This document shows, in pieces, positions 7,297 through 14,740 of a stretch of 64,000 nucleotides of DNA (position 1 is the first letter of the stretch; every line of letters begins with the position of its first letter). Under the pieces are notes generated by a model. That model searched no databases and was not told the DNA's origin. It saw nothing but the letters and a program-made list of their open reading frames with translations. A program made the translations under genes and the position numbers. Source of the DNA: 79-D21 sp964521575 (GTDB lineage: Bacteria; Synergistota; Synergistia; Synergistales; 79-D21); the NCBI GenBank assembly GCA_964521575.1, contig CAZFSR010000010.1, positions 1-64,000 of the forward strand, written 5' to 3'.

Positions 7297-9699
7297 CTAT
7301 CGCAGGACAAACCCCTTCTTTGCCAGGTTTTCCCTCAAGGCGCCGTGAACCTCGTCAACTTCCTCGTCCCTGAGGGTCCTGGATGGATCCCCATAAGCCA
7401 GCGAAAAGGCCAGGCTTCTTGTCCCTTCCGGTATGCCCTTCCCTTGGTAAACATCGAAAAGGATAACCCCCCGCAGAAGGCTTCCTCCCAAAAGACGGAT
7501 TTCTTCCTCTACCGCGGCGACGGTCCTATCCTGGGGGGCAATCAGCGAAATGTCCCTGTAAACGGCCGGGAACCGGACCACCTGTCCGAAGCGGAATCCC
7601 CTGTCTGGCAACATTGCTTCGATGTCCACCTCAAAGGCAAAAACCGGCCCCGGAATTTCCAGTTCCCTCAAGATGCCTGGCTTGAGGCTCATCAGGAAAC
7701 CGGCGGGCCGTCCGTCAAGAGTCACCCTCGCCGTTTGTCCCGTATGACCAAAGGGTTCCCGCCCGGCGGTAAAGCCGGGAACCAGGCCGCGGCTCCCGCA
7801 TAGGGCCATGATGTCCGCCTTGACGCTTAGGACGTCGTCCTTGAGGCAATCACCATAGAGGACTCTCCGGTCTTTTCCGTTCCAGGAAATCCCGGCCATT
7901 CTCAGGATTTCGCGGGGCTCTTCACTTCCCGTGTCACCGGGATGGAAAACCCGTCCGATCTCGAAGAGCCGAAGCGGATCCTTCCAGCCCGACCGGATGT
8001 TGGTCTGCAGCGCCTGCAACAATCCAGGCAGGAGTGTTGTCCGCATGACGGACTGGTCCTGGCTGATCGGGTTAGCCAGCTGGAAACCGGCAGACCTGGG
8101 ATCGGTTTCCGGGATCCGGAGCCATTCCACCCATTTCGGACTGATAAAGCTATAGGTCACGACCTCCAGGTATCCCCTCGACATCGCGACAATGCGGATT
8201 CTCCTTTGGGCATCCACCTCGTCGCCGCGCTGGCCAGTCCCGCGGAGAAGCGGAGGGATACGGGACGGAACCTGCTCGTAGCCCCGTAAACGCCCCACTT
8301 CCTCTATCAGGTCTTCCTCGATCGAGAGGTCCGCCCGTGCGGTCGGAATTTCGAACTCCAGCGTCTCGCCTGATCCCGCGATTTCTTTCAGTCCAAGCCT
8401 CTGCAGGTAATTCGAGGCACCGCTCATGTCATCCCATAACAGAACACGGTGCATTTTTTTCCGGGTGAGGGTGACCCTTCTCTTTTCCCACGTGCGGGTA
8501 CGGGCAACGCGGACTTCTTCCTCAACCTGCTGCCCTGTTTCCCTCTTCAGGTAGTCCGAGAGGCAGGAAAGGGCCGGAAGAACCCTCGAGGGATCCACCC
8601 CTCTTGAGAAGCGGTAGGAGGCTTCCGTACCCATGCCCAGCCGACGGGCAGTCCGGCTGATACGAAGAGGCTCGAAATAGGCGGACTCGAAAGCCACGGA
8701 TTTCGTTTCCGAAGTGATCTCGCTGTTTTCTCCGCCCATGATTCCCGCAAGGCCAACCGGAACACCTCCGCTCGTGATCAGGAGGTCCCCCTCGGCAAGA
8801 AGATGCTCCCGGCTATCGAGAGTGGTAAAACGCTCACCCTCTTTCGCTCCGCGAACGGTGATTTCCCTTGCCGGGAGACGATCCAGGTCGAAAGCGTGAA
8901 GAGGTTGCCCGGTGATCAGCATGACAAGGTTCGTGGCGTCGACGATGTTGTTGATGGAGCGTACTCCCGAAAAAGCGAGTCGGACGCGAGTCTCCATGGG
9001 GGAAGGTTCGATCCTGACGGAAGGAGCCAGGGAGAGCCCGTACAAGGGACATCCGGGGTCCTCAAGCGCTAACCCTTCCCAGGCAAGGGGCCAGGAGCCC
9101 CCCGGCAGAGGCGTCCTGAAATCCTTCATGACCAGGGTTGAACCCGGTATCACCCCATAACATTCCCTTGCAAGGCCCATTAGGCTCAGGAGGTCTCCAC
9201 GATTGGGAGTGATGGAAATTTCCAGGATGCAGTCATCAAGCTTCAGGGCTTTCACGAGGTCCTCTCCCGCTGAAAACCGGTCGGGAAGCCGCAAGATTCC
9301 GAATTCGCAGCCAATCTCCGGAAGCCCGATCTCCTCGGCGGAAAGCATCATCCCCTCGCTGACCACGCTTGAGAATGTCCGCGTCCCCAGGACTGAACCA
9401 TCAGCGATCACGCTTCCGGGAGCCCCGTATGGAACCCGGTCGTTCTCCCTCAGGTTCCTTGCGGCCGTCACACAGCGCACCGGGGCTCCCCCGATATCGA
9501 GGTCAGCAACGAAGAGATCGGAGCGCTCTGGGTGCACTTGAAGCTTTTCGATTTTCCCCACCCTCAGCCCTTTTAAGGCTGTGCAGGGGCGTTCGATGCT
9601 TTCCACCTCGCATCCGGTCACCGTCAGCCTCGATGCCGCTTCTTCCGGGGAGAGCGGAATCTTGCAGAATTCGTTAAGCCAATTCCAGGAGATCCTCAT
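7297..9699 (-). CDS. pheT: Phenylalanyl-tRNA synthetase beta subunit
   Basis: Beta chain of the heterotetrameric class II enzyme that charges tRNA-Phe. It contains the editing site and tRNA contacts. The 800 residues fit the long bacterial form. The order is a tRNA-binding EMAP-like domain near 40-150, B3/B4 editing domain (SINNIVDATNLVM), B5 domain, catalytic-like core (SYRFSRGVDPSR; QSVMRTTLLPGLL) and a C-terminal anticodon-binding FDX-ACB domain (FPAVYRDISLIAP, ending GALRENLAKKGFVLR). One base separates it from pheS, so the two are surely co-transcribed. Confidence 0.97.
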   Translation of the reverse strand: MRISWNWLNEFCKIPLSPEEAASRLTVTGCEVESIERPCTALKGLRVGKIEKLQVHPERSDLFVADLDIGGAPVRCVTAARNLRENDRVPYGAPGSVIADGSVLGTRTFSSVVSEGMMLSAEEIGLPEIGCEFGILRLPDRFSAGEDLVKALKLDDCILEISITPNRGDLLSLMGLARECYGVIPGSTLVMKDFRTPLPGGSWPLAWEGLALEDPGCPLYGLSLAPSVRIEPSPMETRVRLAFSGVRSINNIVDATNLVMLITGQPLHAFDLDRLPAREITVRGAKEGERFTTLDSREHLLAEGDLLITSGGVPVGLAGIMGGENSEITSETKSVAFESAYFEPLRISRTARRLGMGTEASYRFSRGVDPSRVLPALSCLSDYLKRETGQQVEEEVRVARTRTWEKRRVTLTRKKMHRVLLWDDMSGASNYLQRLGLKEIAGSGETLEFEIPTARADLSIEEDLIEEVGRLRGYEQVPSRIPPLLRGTGQRGDEVDAQRRIRIVAMSRGYLEVVTYSFISPKWVEWLRIPETDPRSAGFQLANPISQDQSVMRTTLLPGLLQALQTNIRSGWKDPLRLFEIGRVFHPGDTGSEEPREILRMAGISWNGKDRRVLYGDCLKDDVLSVKADIMALCGSRGLVPGFTAGREPFGHTGQTARVTLDGRPAGFLMSLKPGILRELEIPGPVFAFEVDIEAMLPDRGFRFGQVVRFPAVYRDISLIAPQDRTVAAVEEEIRLLGGSLLRGVILFDVYQGKGIPEGTRSLAFSLAYGDPSRTLRDEEVDEVHGALRENLAKKGFVLR

Positions 9700-9700
9700 A

Positions 9701-10738
9701 TCAGTACCCTCCTCCGGTCAGGAAAGACCCATGCCCCTCGAAGAGGACTCTCAAGTCCGTCAGGCCGTACTTCAACATCGCCACCCGATCGGGTCCCATA
9801 CCCCACGCGAAGCCGTTATAACGGTCGGGATCGATTCCGCCGTAACGCAGCACGTTTGGATGAGTCATTCCGCAACCGAGGATTTCCAGCCAGCCGGTTC
9901 CTTTGCAGATACGGCAGGATGGATTGCGCCCCGAGCAGGCGAAACACTCGACATCCATCTCAAGGGACGGTTCGGTGAACGGGAAGTAGCTGGCCCTGAA
10001 CCGGCTGTCCAGGGGACGTCCGAATATGGCCCCGACGAAGGTGTTGAGACACCCCTTGAGATCGGCAAGGGAGACGTCCTCGTCGATCAGGAGGCCCTCA
10101 AGCTGATGGAACATCGGGGAATGAGTCTGGTCGCTGTCTCTCCTGTAAACCTTGCCCGGAACGATAATCCGCAGAGGCGCACCCCATTTGAGCATGGACC
10201 GAACTTCCACCGGGCTCGTATGCGTCCTGAGAAGCCTGCCGCTGTTCAGGTAGAAGGTATCCTGCATATCGCGGGCCGGATGGTGCGGGGGGATATTCAA
10301 GGCCTCGAAATTATGGAAATCGTCCTCTATCTCGGGTCCATAAGCAACAGAAAATCCCATGCCGACGAAAATATCGATGATTTCGTTCATCGTCTGCACA
10401 ACGGGATGGAAAGCACCCCAGCCGCGTCCTCTCGGAGGAAGGGTCAGGTCGACGTAATCAGTGGCCTCCAGTACTTCATCTTCCGCTCTGGATAGAGCGG
10501 TTTGCCTTCGATCAATAAATTCTTCAACTTCCTGGCGCAAGTCGTTCAAGGCTTGCCCCGCCTTTGGGCGTTCCTCGGGCGCCAAGCTTCCGAGAGAACG
10601 CAGCAACTGGGTCAGTTCGCCCTTCTTTCCCAAATAGCGAACGCGCAAGGCCTGAAGGGACTCGCTGCCATCGACTGCCGCTAGAGCTTCCACGAAACGG
10701 TTGCGAATGTTGTCAAGCTGTTCTTGCATCGTATTCAA
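9701..10738 (-). CDS. pheS: Phenylalanyl-tRNA synthetase alpha subunit
   Basis: Catalytic alpha chain of PheRS. 345 residues with an N-terminal helical arm and the class II core: FHNFEALNIPPHHPARDMQDTF-type motif, TSPVEVRSM, ECFACSGRNPSCRICKGTGW (a cysteine-rich insert that may bind zinc), and the C-terminal GIDPDRYNGFAWGMGPDR. The start is probably the TTG at 10738, since AGGAGGGG lies 7 nt before it; an ATG three codons later would be 16 nt away. Its promoter was not resolved. Confidence 0.96.
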   Translation of the reverse strand: MNTMQEQLDNIRNRFVEALAAVDGSESLQALRVRYLGKKGELTQLLRSLGSLAPEERPKAGQALNDLRQEVEEFIDRRQTALSRAEDEVLEATDYVDLTLPPRGRGWGAFHPVVQTMNEIIDIFVGMGFSVAYGPEIEDDFHNFEALNIPPHHPARDMQDTFYLNSGRLLRTHTSPVEVRSMLKWGAPLRIIVPGKVYRRDSDQTHSPMFHQLEGLLIDEDVSLADLKGCLNTFVGAIFGRPLDSRFRASYFPFTEPSLEMDVECFACSGRNPSCRICKGTGWLEILGCGMTHPNVLRYGGIDPDRYNGFAWGMGPDRVAMLKYGLTDLRVLFEGHGSFLTGGGY

Positions 10739-11077
10739 GTTCGCACCCCTCCTGCCTTCTATTCCATATCCTGCTCACCGCTATCTCATACGGAACACTC
10801 GGAAGAACGCCGATAGGGTTGCATCGAACGCCTCCGGTTCCCGCCCAAGCGACCGTTTTCGGTCCGAATCGCCTTTTGCCAAAGCATTGGATTCATCGAG
10901 ATCTTTAAGAGTATAACGAAAAAAGCCGGGGATAGGGCGCGAAACCTACCCAACGCATCCCTCGTGCATCTTTTGTTTCCTGTCCATAAAGATCAATAGG
11001 GCTCCTGCGCCGTTCAGCACCAGGAACCCTATTGACCGTACCCTTTCTATCGACGGGGCCTGTGGCAAGTCCGAAAG
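10739..11077. other. Intergenic region rplT to pheS
   Basis: This 339-bp gap has no credible gene. It holds the rplT terminator hairpin (10991-11037). A TATACT-like -10 on the minus strand (10910-10915) could start the pheS transcript, but I see no good -35 element. Confidence 0.55.
10991..11037 (-). terminator. Terminator after rplT
   Basis: A 17-bp stem with two wobble or mismatch positions (10991-11007 with 11021-11037). On the minus strand it is followed by CTTTAT. It closes the infC-rpmI-rplT unit; the T-run is modest, so some readthrough into pheST is possible. Confidence 0.65.
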
Positions 11078-11437
11078 CTATCGGACCAACGCCTCCCTGG
11101 ATTTCTCGACCAGCTTGACGAAGGCGGCCATGTCGTTGACCGCCATATCGGCCAGGATTTTCCTGTTGAGGTCGATACCGGACAGTTTCAAGCCATGGAT
11201 GAAACTACTATAGGACATCCCGTTCAACCTGGCAGCCGCGTTGACCCGGACGATCCAGAGTTTGCGGAACTCCCGTTTTTTCGCCTTCCGGTCACGGAAA
11301 GCGTTGGTCATCGATCGCAGAAACGCCTCGCGAGCCCTGCGGTAGACGTTCTTTTTACGCCCCCAGTACCCCTTGGTGATGCTAAACAGTTTTTTACGCT
11401 TGCTGTTGCTGGCGCTTCCGCCCTTTACCCTTGCCAT
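11078..11437 (-). CDS. rplT: 50S ribosomal protein L20
   Basis: Early-assembly large-subunit protein that binds 23S rRNA and, in several bacteria, represses its own operon by binding the leader. 119 residues, very basic, starting MARVKGGSASNSKRKK, with the family core FRKLWIVRVNAAARLNG and SGIDLNRKILADMAV. Third gene of infC-rpmI-rplT. The leader in front of infC is a likely site of its feedback. Confidence 0.98.
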   Translation of the reverse strand: MARVKGGSASNSKRKKLFSITKGYWGRKKNVYRRAREAFLRSMTNAFRDRKAKKREFRKLWIVRVNAAARLNGMSYSSFIHGLKLSGIDLNRKILADMAVNDMAAFVKLVEKSREALVR

Positions 11438-11480
11438 GGGAGATCACTCCTCTTTCGATATCCGTTGCAGATGGAATGGA

Positions 11481-11678
11481 CTAACGGGCAACCAGAAGGA
11501 CCTTCACCCGGTCTTCAATGGCCCCGGTCAGGTATCCTTTTCTGCGCAGGGTGCGTGATCTCTTGGCATTCTTGGATTCCAGGATATGCCTCCTTCCGCC
11601 CTTCTGGTAGGTTACTTTTCCCGCTCCGGTTGTGCGAAAACGCTTCTTGGCCCCTGAATGGGTCTTCATCTTGGGCAT
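11481..11678 (-). CDS. rpmI: 50S ribosomal protein L35
   Basis: Small basic ribosomal protein, 65 residues, with the typical start MPKMKTHSGAKKRFRTTGAG and the basic NAKRSRTLRRKG segment. Lies between infC and rplT with short spacers on both sides. Confidence 0.98.
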   Translation of the reverse strand: MPKMKTHSGAKKRFRTTGAGKVTYQKGGRRHILESKNAKRSRTLRRKGYLTGAIEDRVKVLLVAR

Positions 11679-11741
11679 CTGGACAAGTCCCTCCTTATGG
11701 TGTTGAAAACAACCTTTGTTTCCAAAGCTAAAAACCTTAAC

Positions 11742-12326
11742 TTAATCCTGGTTTTCCCCGCCTTCGGCGTTTTTCGCGCTCTCTTCCTTCGAAACCGGTT
11801 TCTTCGTGGAGGCAAGCGGCGCCACCATCATTCTCATGTAGCGGCCTTCCATGCGGGGTTCGACTTCAACCTTTCCGTAATCGGCAACGTCTTTTTCCAC
11901 CTTGACCAGGACAGCCTTCCCCCGGTCGAGAAAAGCCATTTCTCTCCCTCGGAAAAAGACGGAGACTTTGACCCGGTGACCGCTTTCCAGAAAACTCCGG
12001 ATGGCCCTAACTTTAAAATTATAATCGTGTTCGTCGATCTTGGGCCTCATCTTCATCTCTTTGACGGTCTGGACCTTTTGTTTTTTTCGGGCGTCCTTGT
12101 CGCGCTTTTGGATCTGATACTTATACTTCCCGTAGTCCATGATCCGGCACACGGGAGGGGTTGCCTGCGGGGCGACTTCCACGAGGTCAAGCAACCTCTC
12201 CTCGGCAAGTTTCAGCGCTTCTCGAGTGGGAACGACGCCCAATTTGACGCCCTGATCATCAATGAGAAGGACTTCGGAAGCCCTGATCTCCTCGTTCACG
12301 CTGGGTTCATCCGGTTTGTTAGCTAT
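11742..12326 (-). CDS. infC: Translation initiation factor IF-3 (probable AUA start)
   Basis: Binds the 30S subunit and checks start-codon pairing. The core reads NEEIRASEVLLIDDQG and VCRIMDYGKYKYQIQKRDKD, and the length is normal. The first ordinary start in frame is GTG at 12299, but it has no Shine-Dalgarno sequence within 30 nt. A perfect GGAGGTGA (12333-12340) lies 9 nt before an in-frame ATA at 12326, with an in-frame stop just upstream of it. An ATA start gives 194 residues beginning (M)ANKPDEPS, close to the usual IF-3 N-terminal length. Non-AUG starts (AUU, AUC, AUA) are a known feature of infC and allow IF-3 to limit its own synthesis. The product call is certain; the start is inferred. 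Confidence 0.95.
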   Translation of the reverse strand: MANKPDEPSVNEEIRASEVLLIDDQGVKLGVVPTREALKLAEERLLDLVEVAPQATPPVCRIMDYGKYKYQIQKRDKDARKKQKVQTVKEMKMRPKIDEHDYNFKVRAIRSFLESGHRVKVSVFFRGREMAFLDRGKAVLVKVEKDVADYGKVEVEPRMEGRYMRMMVAPLASTKKPVSKEESAKNAEGGENQD

Positions 12327-12352
12327 AGCCCATCACCTCCGGTTCAAGATAG

Positions 12353-12382
12353 AAAAAGGGACCGCTTAAACGTGCGGCCCCT
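12353..12382 (-). terminator. Leader terminator (attenuator) of infC operon
   Basis: On the minus strand the stem GGGGCCGC / GCGGTCCC (12375-12382 with 12358-12365) is followed by five T. It lies 27 bases upstream of the infC start and downstream of a good promoter, so it would end leader RNA unless opened. It could also act as the thrS terminator. Confidence 0.8.
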
Positions 12383-12465
12383 CAAAACTGATCCTTTTTC
12401 AGGAAAACCCGAATCGGACTCAGCTTGAAACCCGACAACTGCCGTAAGGCGTCTTCAGGTGAGAG

Positions 12466-12473
12466 GAGGGACC
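12466..12473 (-). promoter_or_regulatory. Predicted antiterminator arm in infC leader
   Basis: The leader segment GGTCCCTC (minus strand) can pair with GAGGGGCC (12376-12383), the 5' half of the leader terminator, and mimics that terminator's 3' half (GGTCCC). This is the layout expected of an L20- or translation-linked attenuator. Pairing was worked out by eye only. Confidence 0.55.
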
Positions 12474-12499
12474 TCTTCTTCGCTCAAGCATACCCGGGG

Positions 12500-12528
12500 A
12501 ATATAGCATAGTCCACGAATTCTAACAA
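12500..12528 (-). promoter_or_regulatory. Promoter of infC-rpmI-rplT
   Basis: Minus strand: TTGTTA (12523-12528), a 17-bp spacer and TATATT (12500-12505), directly after the thrS stop at 12533. It gives a leader of about 165 nt before the proposed infC start. Confidence 0.75.
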
Positions 12529-12532
12529 GAGG

Positions 12533-14428
12533 TTAGTGCCTGGGATCAAACTCCGACGCCAGTCTTCCCCTGAAAGCCTCGAGGGTCATTGTTCCCAGGT
12601 CTCCCAACGCCCTTTCGCGAACCGAAAGAGTCCCCTCGGTTCTCTCCCTCTCTCCCAGGACAAGCATGTAAGGCACTTTCTGAAGCTGGGCATCCCGGAT
12701 CTTCTTTCCGAGCTTCTCGTCCCGCAGGTCCATCTCCACTCGAACATCCCATGCCTTGAGTTGCGCTTCCACTTTCGAGGCATAGTCTTCAAACTCGGGC
12801 TTCACAGGGATGATCTTGACCTGGGTTGGTGCGATCCAGTAAGGGAAAGCCCCGGCATAATGTTCGATCAGTATTCCGAAGAAGCGCTCGAGGCTCCCCA
12901 GTACCGTACGGTGGAGCATGACTGGCCGGTGCTGGTTCCCGTCAGGTCCCACATAGGTGATGTCAAATCGCTCTGGCATCTGGAAATCGAGCTGGATCGT
13001 TCCGCACTGCCAAGTCCGGCCGATGCAGTCTTCAAGGTGGAAATCGATCTTGGGTCCATAGAAGGCCCCGTCACCAGGATTGACCCGGTAAGGAACACCG
13101 CTATCCTTCAGGGCTTCCTCCAAGGCGGCCTCCGCTCTTTCCCACATCTCGAGACTGCCCATGGCATTCTCCGGCCGGGTTGAAAGCTCGACATGGTAAT
13201 TGAAACCAAAGACATCCCGGTAAACATACCGGGTCAAGTCCATGATCCCCAGTATTTCCTGCTTGATCTGGTCCGGCGTGACGTAGAGATGGGCATCGTC
13301 CTGAGTGAAGCACCTGACGCGCATGAGGCCATGCAAAACACCCGACCGTTCGTGCCGGTGGACGATTCCGAGCTCCGCCATCCGAAGCGGCAGGTCCCGG
13401 TAGCTTTTCAGCGAACTCTTGTACACGAGCAGGCCACCGGGGCAATTCATCGGCTTGACCGCATAAGGTTTCTCGTCAATTTCGGTGAAGTACATGTTTT
13501 CCTTGTAATGGTCCCAATGTCCCGATCGGACCCACAATTCCTTGTCAAGGATCAGGGGAGTCCGAATCTCGGAATATCCGCGCCGGATATGCTCCCTGCG
13601 CCAAAAGTCCACAAGGTTGTTCAGGACGACCATGCCCTTGGGATGGAAGCAGGGAAAGCCCGGCCCCTCCGCCTGGATGCTGAAAAGATCCAGTTCCCGC
13701 CCCAACTTGCGGTGATCTCGCCTCCTGGCCTCCTCCATCCTTTTCAGGTAGGTTTCTAACTCCTCCTTGCCTGCGAAAGCCGTTCCGTAAATCCTGGTGA
13801 GCATGATGTTCTTCTCGTCGCCCCGCCAATAGGCACCCGCAACGGAAAGGAGTTTCGTGTGCTTGAGGAAGGAGGTGTCCGGAACATGAGGCCCGCGGCA
13901 CATGTCCTCGAAATCCCCTTGCCTGTAGACGGAAATCTTTTCGTCGGCGATGTCCGACACAAGCTCCGCCTTGTAGACTTCTCCCGCTTTCTCGTAGGTT
14001 TCAAGCAATTGTTTTCGGGGTATCTCGAGCCTCTCCACCGGCAACGCTGCCTTGGCGAGTTTGCGCATTTCCTCCTCGATTCCCTCGAGATCTTCCTCGG
14101 AAATCGAAACCGGCAGCTCGAAATCGTAGTAGAAACCGTCCTTTATCGACGGACCGATTGCGACCTTGGTGCCTGGATACAGGTGCAGGACAGCCTGGGC
14201 CATGAGATGGGATGCCGAATGCCGAAGGATATGAAGCCCCTCTTCGCTATCCGCCAAGATCGGTTCGACGACCGCATCAGACTCCAGGACCGTCTTGAGG
14301 TCCACCGGCTTCCCGTCGACAAGGGCAGCCACGGCCCCCTTCTGGATTCCCCATCTCTTTAAAACATCGAAAGCGCTTGGTCTATCCGCATCAAGGACCT
14401 GTCCAGCTTTTCCCGAAAATTTCGACAT
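12533..14428 (-). CDS. thrS: Threonyl-tRNA synthetase
   Basis: Class II enzyme that charges tRNA-Thr and edits mischarged Ser. The 631 residues run TGS-like N-terminus, editing domain with the zinc-binding HILRHSASHLMAQ motif, SAD region with EDMCRGPHVPDT, catalytic core with zinc cysteine in VKPMNCPGG, motif 2 (RMAELGIVHRHERSG) and a C-terminal anticodon-binding domain. ATG at 14428 follows AGGGGGATGAAACG; a longer TTG frame at 14449 has no support. It sits immediately before infC, the same thrS-infC-rpmI-rplT-pheST order as in enteric bacteria. The short leader shows no T-box. Confidence 0.97.
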   Translation of the reverse strand: MSKFSGKAGQVLDADRPSAFDVLKRWGIQKGAVAALVDGKPVDLKTVLESDAVVEPILADSEEGLHILRHSASHLMAQAVLHLYPGTKVAIGPSIKDGFYYDFELPVSISEEDLEGIEEEMRKLAKAALPVERLEIPRKQLLETYEKAGEVYKAELVSDIADEKISVYRQGDFEDMCRGPHVPDTSFLKHTKLLSVAGAYWRGDEKNIMLTRIYGTAFAGKEELETYLKRMEEARRRDHRKLGRELDLFSIQAEGPGFPCFHPKGMVVLNNLVDFWRREHIRRGYSEIRTPLILDKELWVRSGHWDHYKENMYFTEIDEKPYAVKPMNCPGGLLVYKSSLKSYRDLPLRMAELGIVHRHERSGVLHGLMRVRCFTQDDAHLYVTPDQIKQEILGIMDLTRYVYRDVFGFNYHVELSTRPENAMGSLEMWERAEAALEEALKDSGVPYRVNPGDGAFYGPKIDFHLEDCIGRTWQCGTIQLDFQMPERFDITYVGPDGNQHRPVMLHRTVLGSLERFFGILIEHYAGAFPYWIAPTQVKIIPVKPEFEDYASKVEAQLKAWDVRVEMDLRDEKLGKKIRDAQLQKVPYMLVLGERERTEGTLSVRERALGDLGTMTLEAFRGRLASEFDPRH

Positions 14429-14465
14429 CGTTTCATCCCCCTGGTCCAACGTGGTCTATGGGGTC

Positions 14466-14494
14466 ATTCTAATCTCCGCACCGATTTACGACAA
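14466..14494 (-). promoter_or_regulatory. Promoter of thrS
   Basis: Minus strand: TTGTCG (14489-14494), 17-bp spacer, TAGAAT (14466-14471). It implies a leader of only about 30 nt before the ATG at 14428. Confidence 0.65.
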
Positions 14495-14559
14495 CTCTTA
14501 CCCGCCCACGTTGTCCTATTTGAGCGTTAATTTAAGTTATTTCATGCAGCTCAAAACTG

Positions 14560-14589
14560 TTGGCATATTCGGAACCAGACACGTATAAT
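14560..14589 (+). promoter_or_regulatory. Promoter of the NSS transporter
   Basis: TTGGCA (14560-14565), 18-bp spacer, perfect TATAAT (14584-14589). The start site would fall near 14596, on the first arm of a palindrome at 14597-14612. Confidence 0.75.
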
Positions 14590-14596
14590 GGCCAAG

Positions 14597-14612
14597 GCAC
14601 TAAACTTAGTGC
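14597..14612. promoter_or_regulatory. Palindrome over the transcription start, candidate operator
   Basis: GCACTAAACTTAGTGC has perfect 7-base arms around a 2-base centre, placed on the predicted +1 of the transporter promoter. That is a position where a repressor would block transcription. A second short palindrome, TATACTGTATA, lies at 14620-14630. No cognate regulator is identified. Confidence 0.55.
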
Positions 14613-14740
14613 ATACTTTTATACTGTATATTTTATTCTTGTTTATGGAGTAGGGAAAGGGGGGGTGCGCATCGGGATCGCCTGACCGGTTCCTTCAGTT
14701 GCACCTGAACCATCATCCGATGTAAGGAGGTTAAGCTTTT

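Noticed and set aside
9581..10495. 304-codon open frame antisense to pheS
   Set aside because: Shadow of pheS; the pheS frame has all synthetase motifs.
12299..12301. GTG as the infC start
   Set aside because: No Shine-Dalgarno sequence within 30 nt; a perfect one points to the ATA upstream.
14429..14465. T-box or threonine attenuator in front of thrS
   Set aside because: Predicted leader is only about 30 nt, with no room for a T-box.
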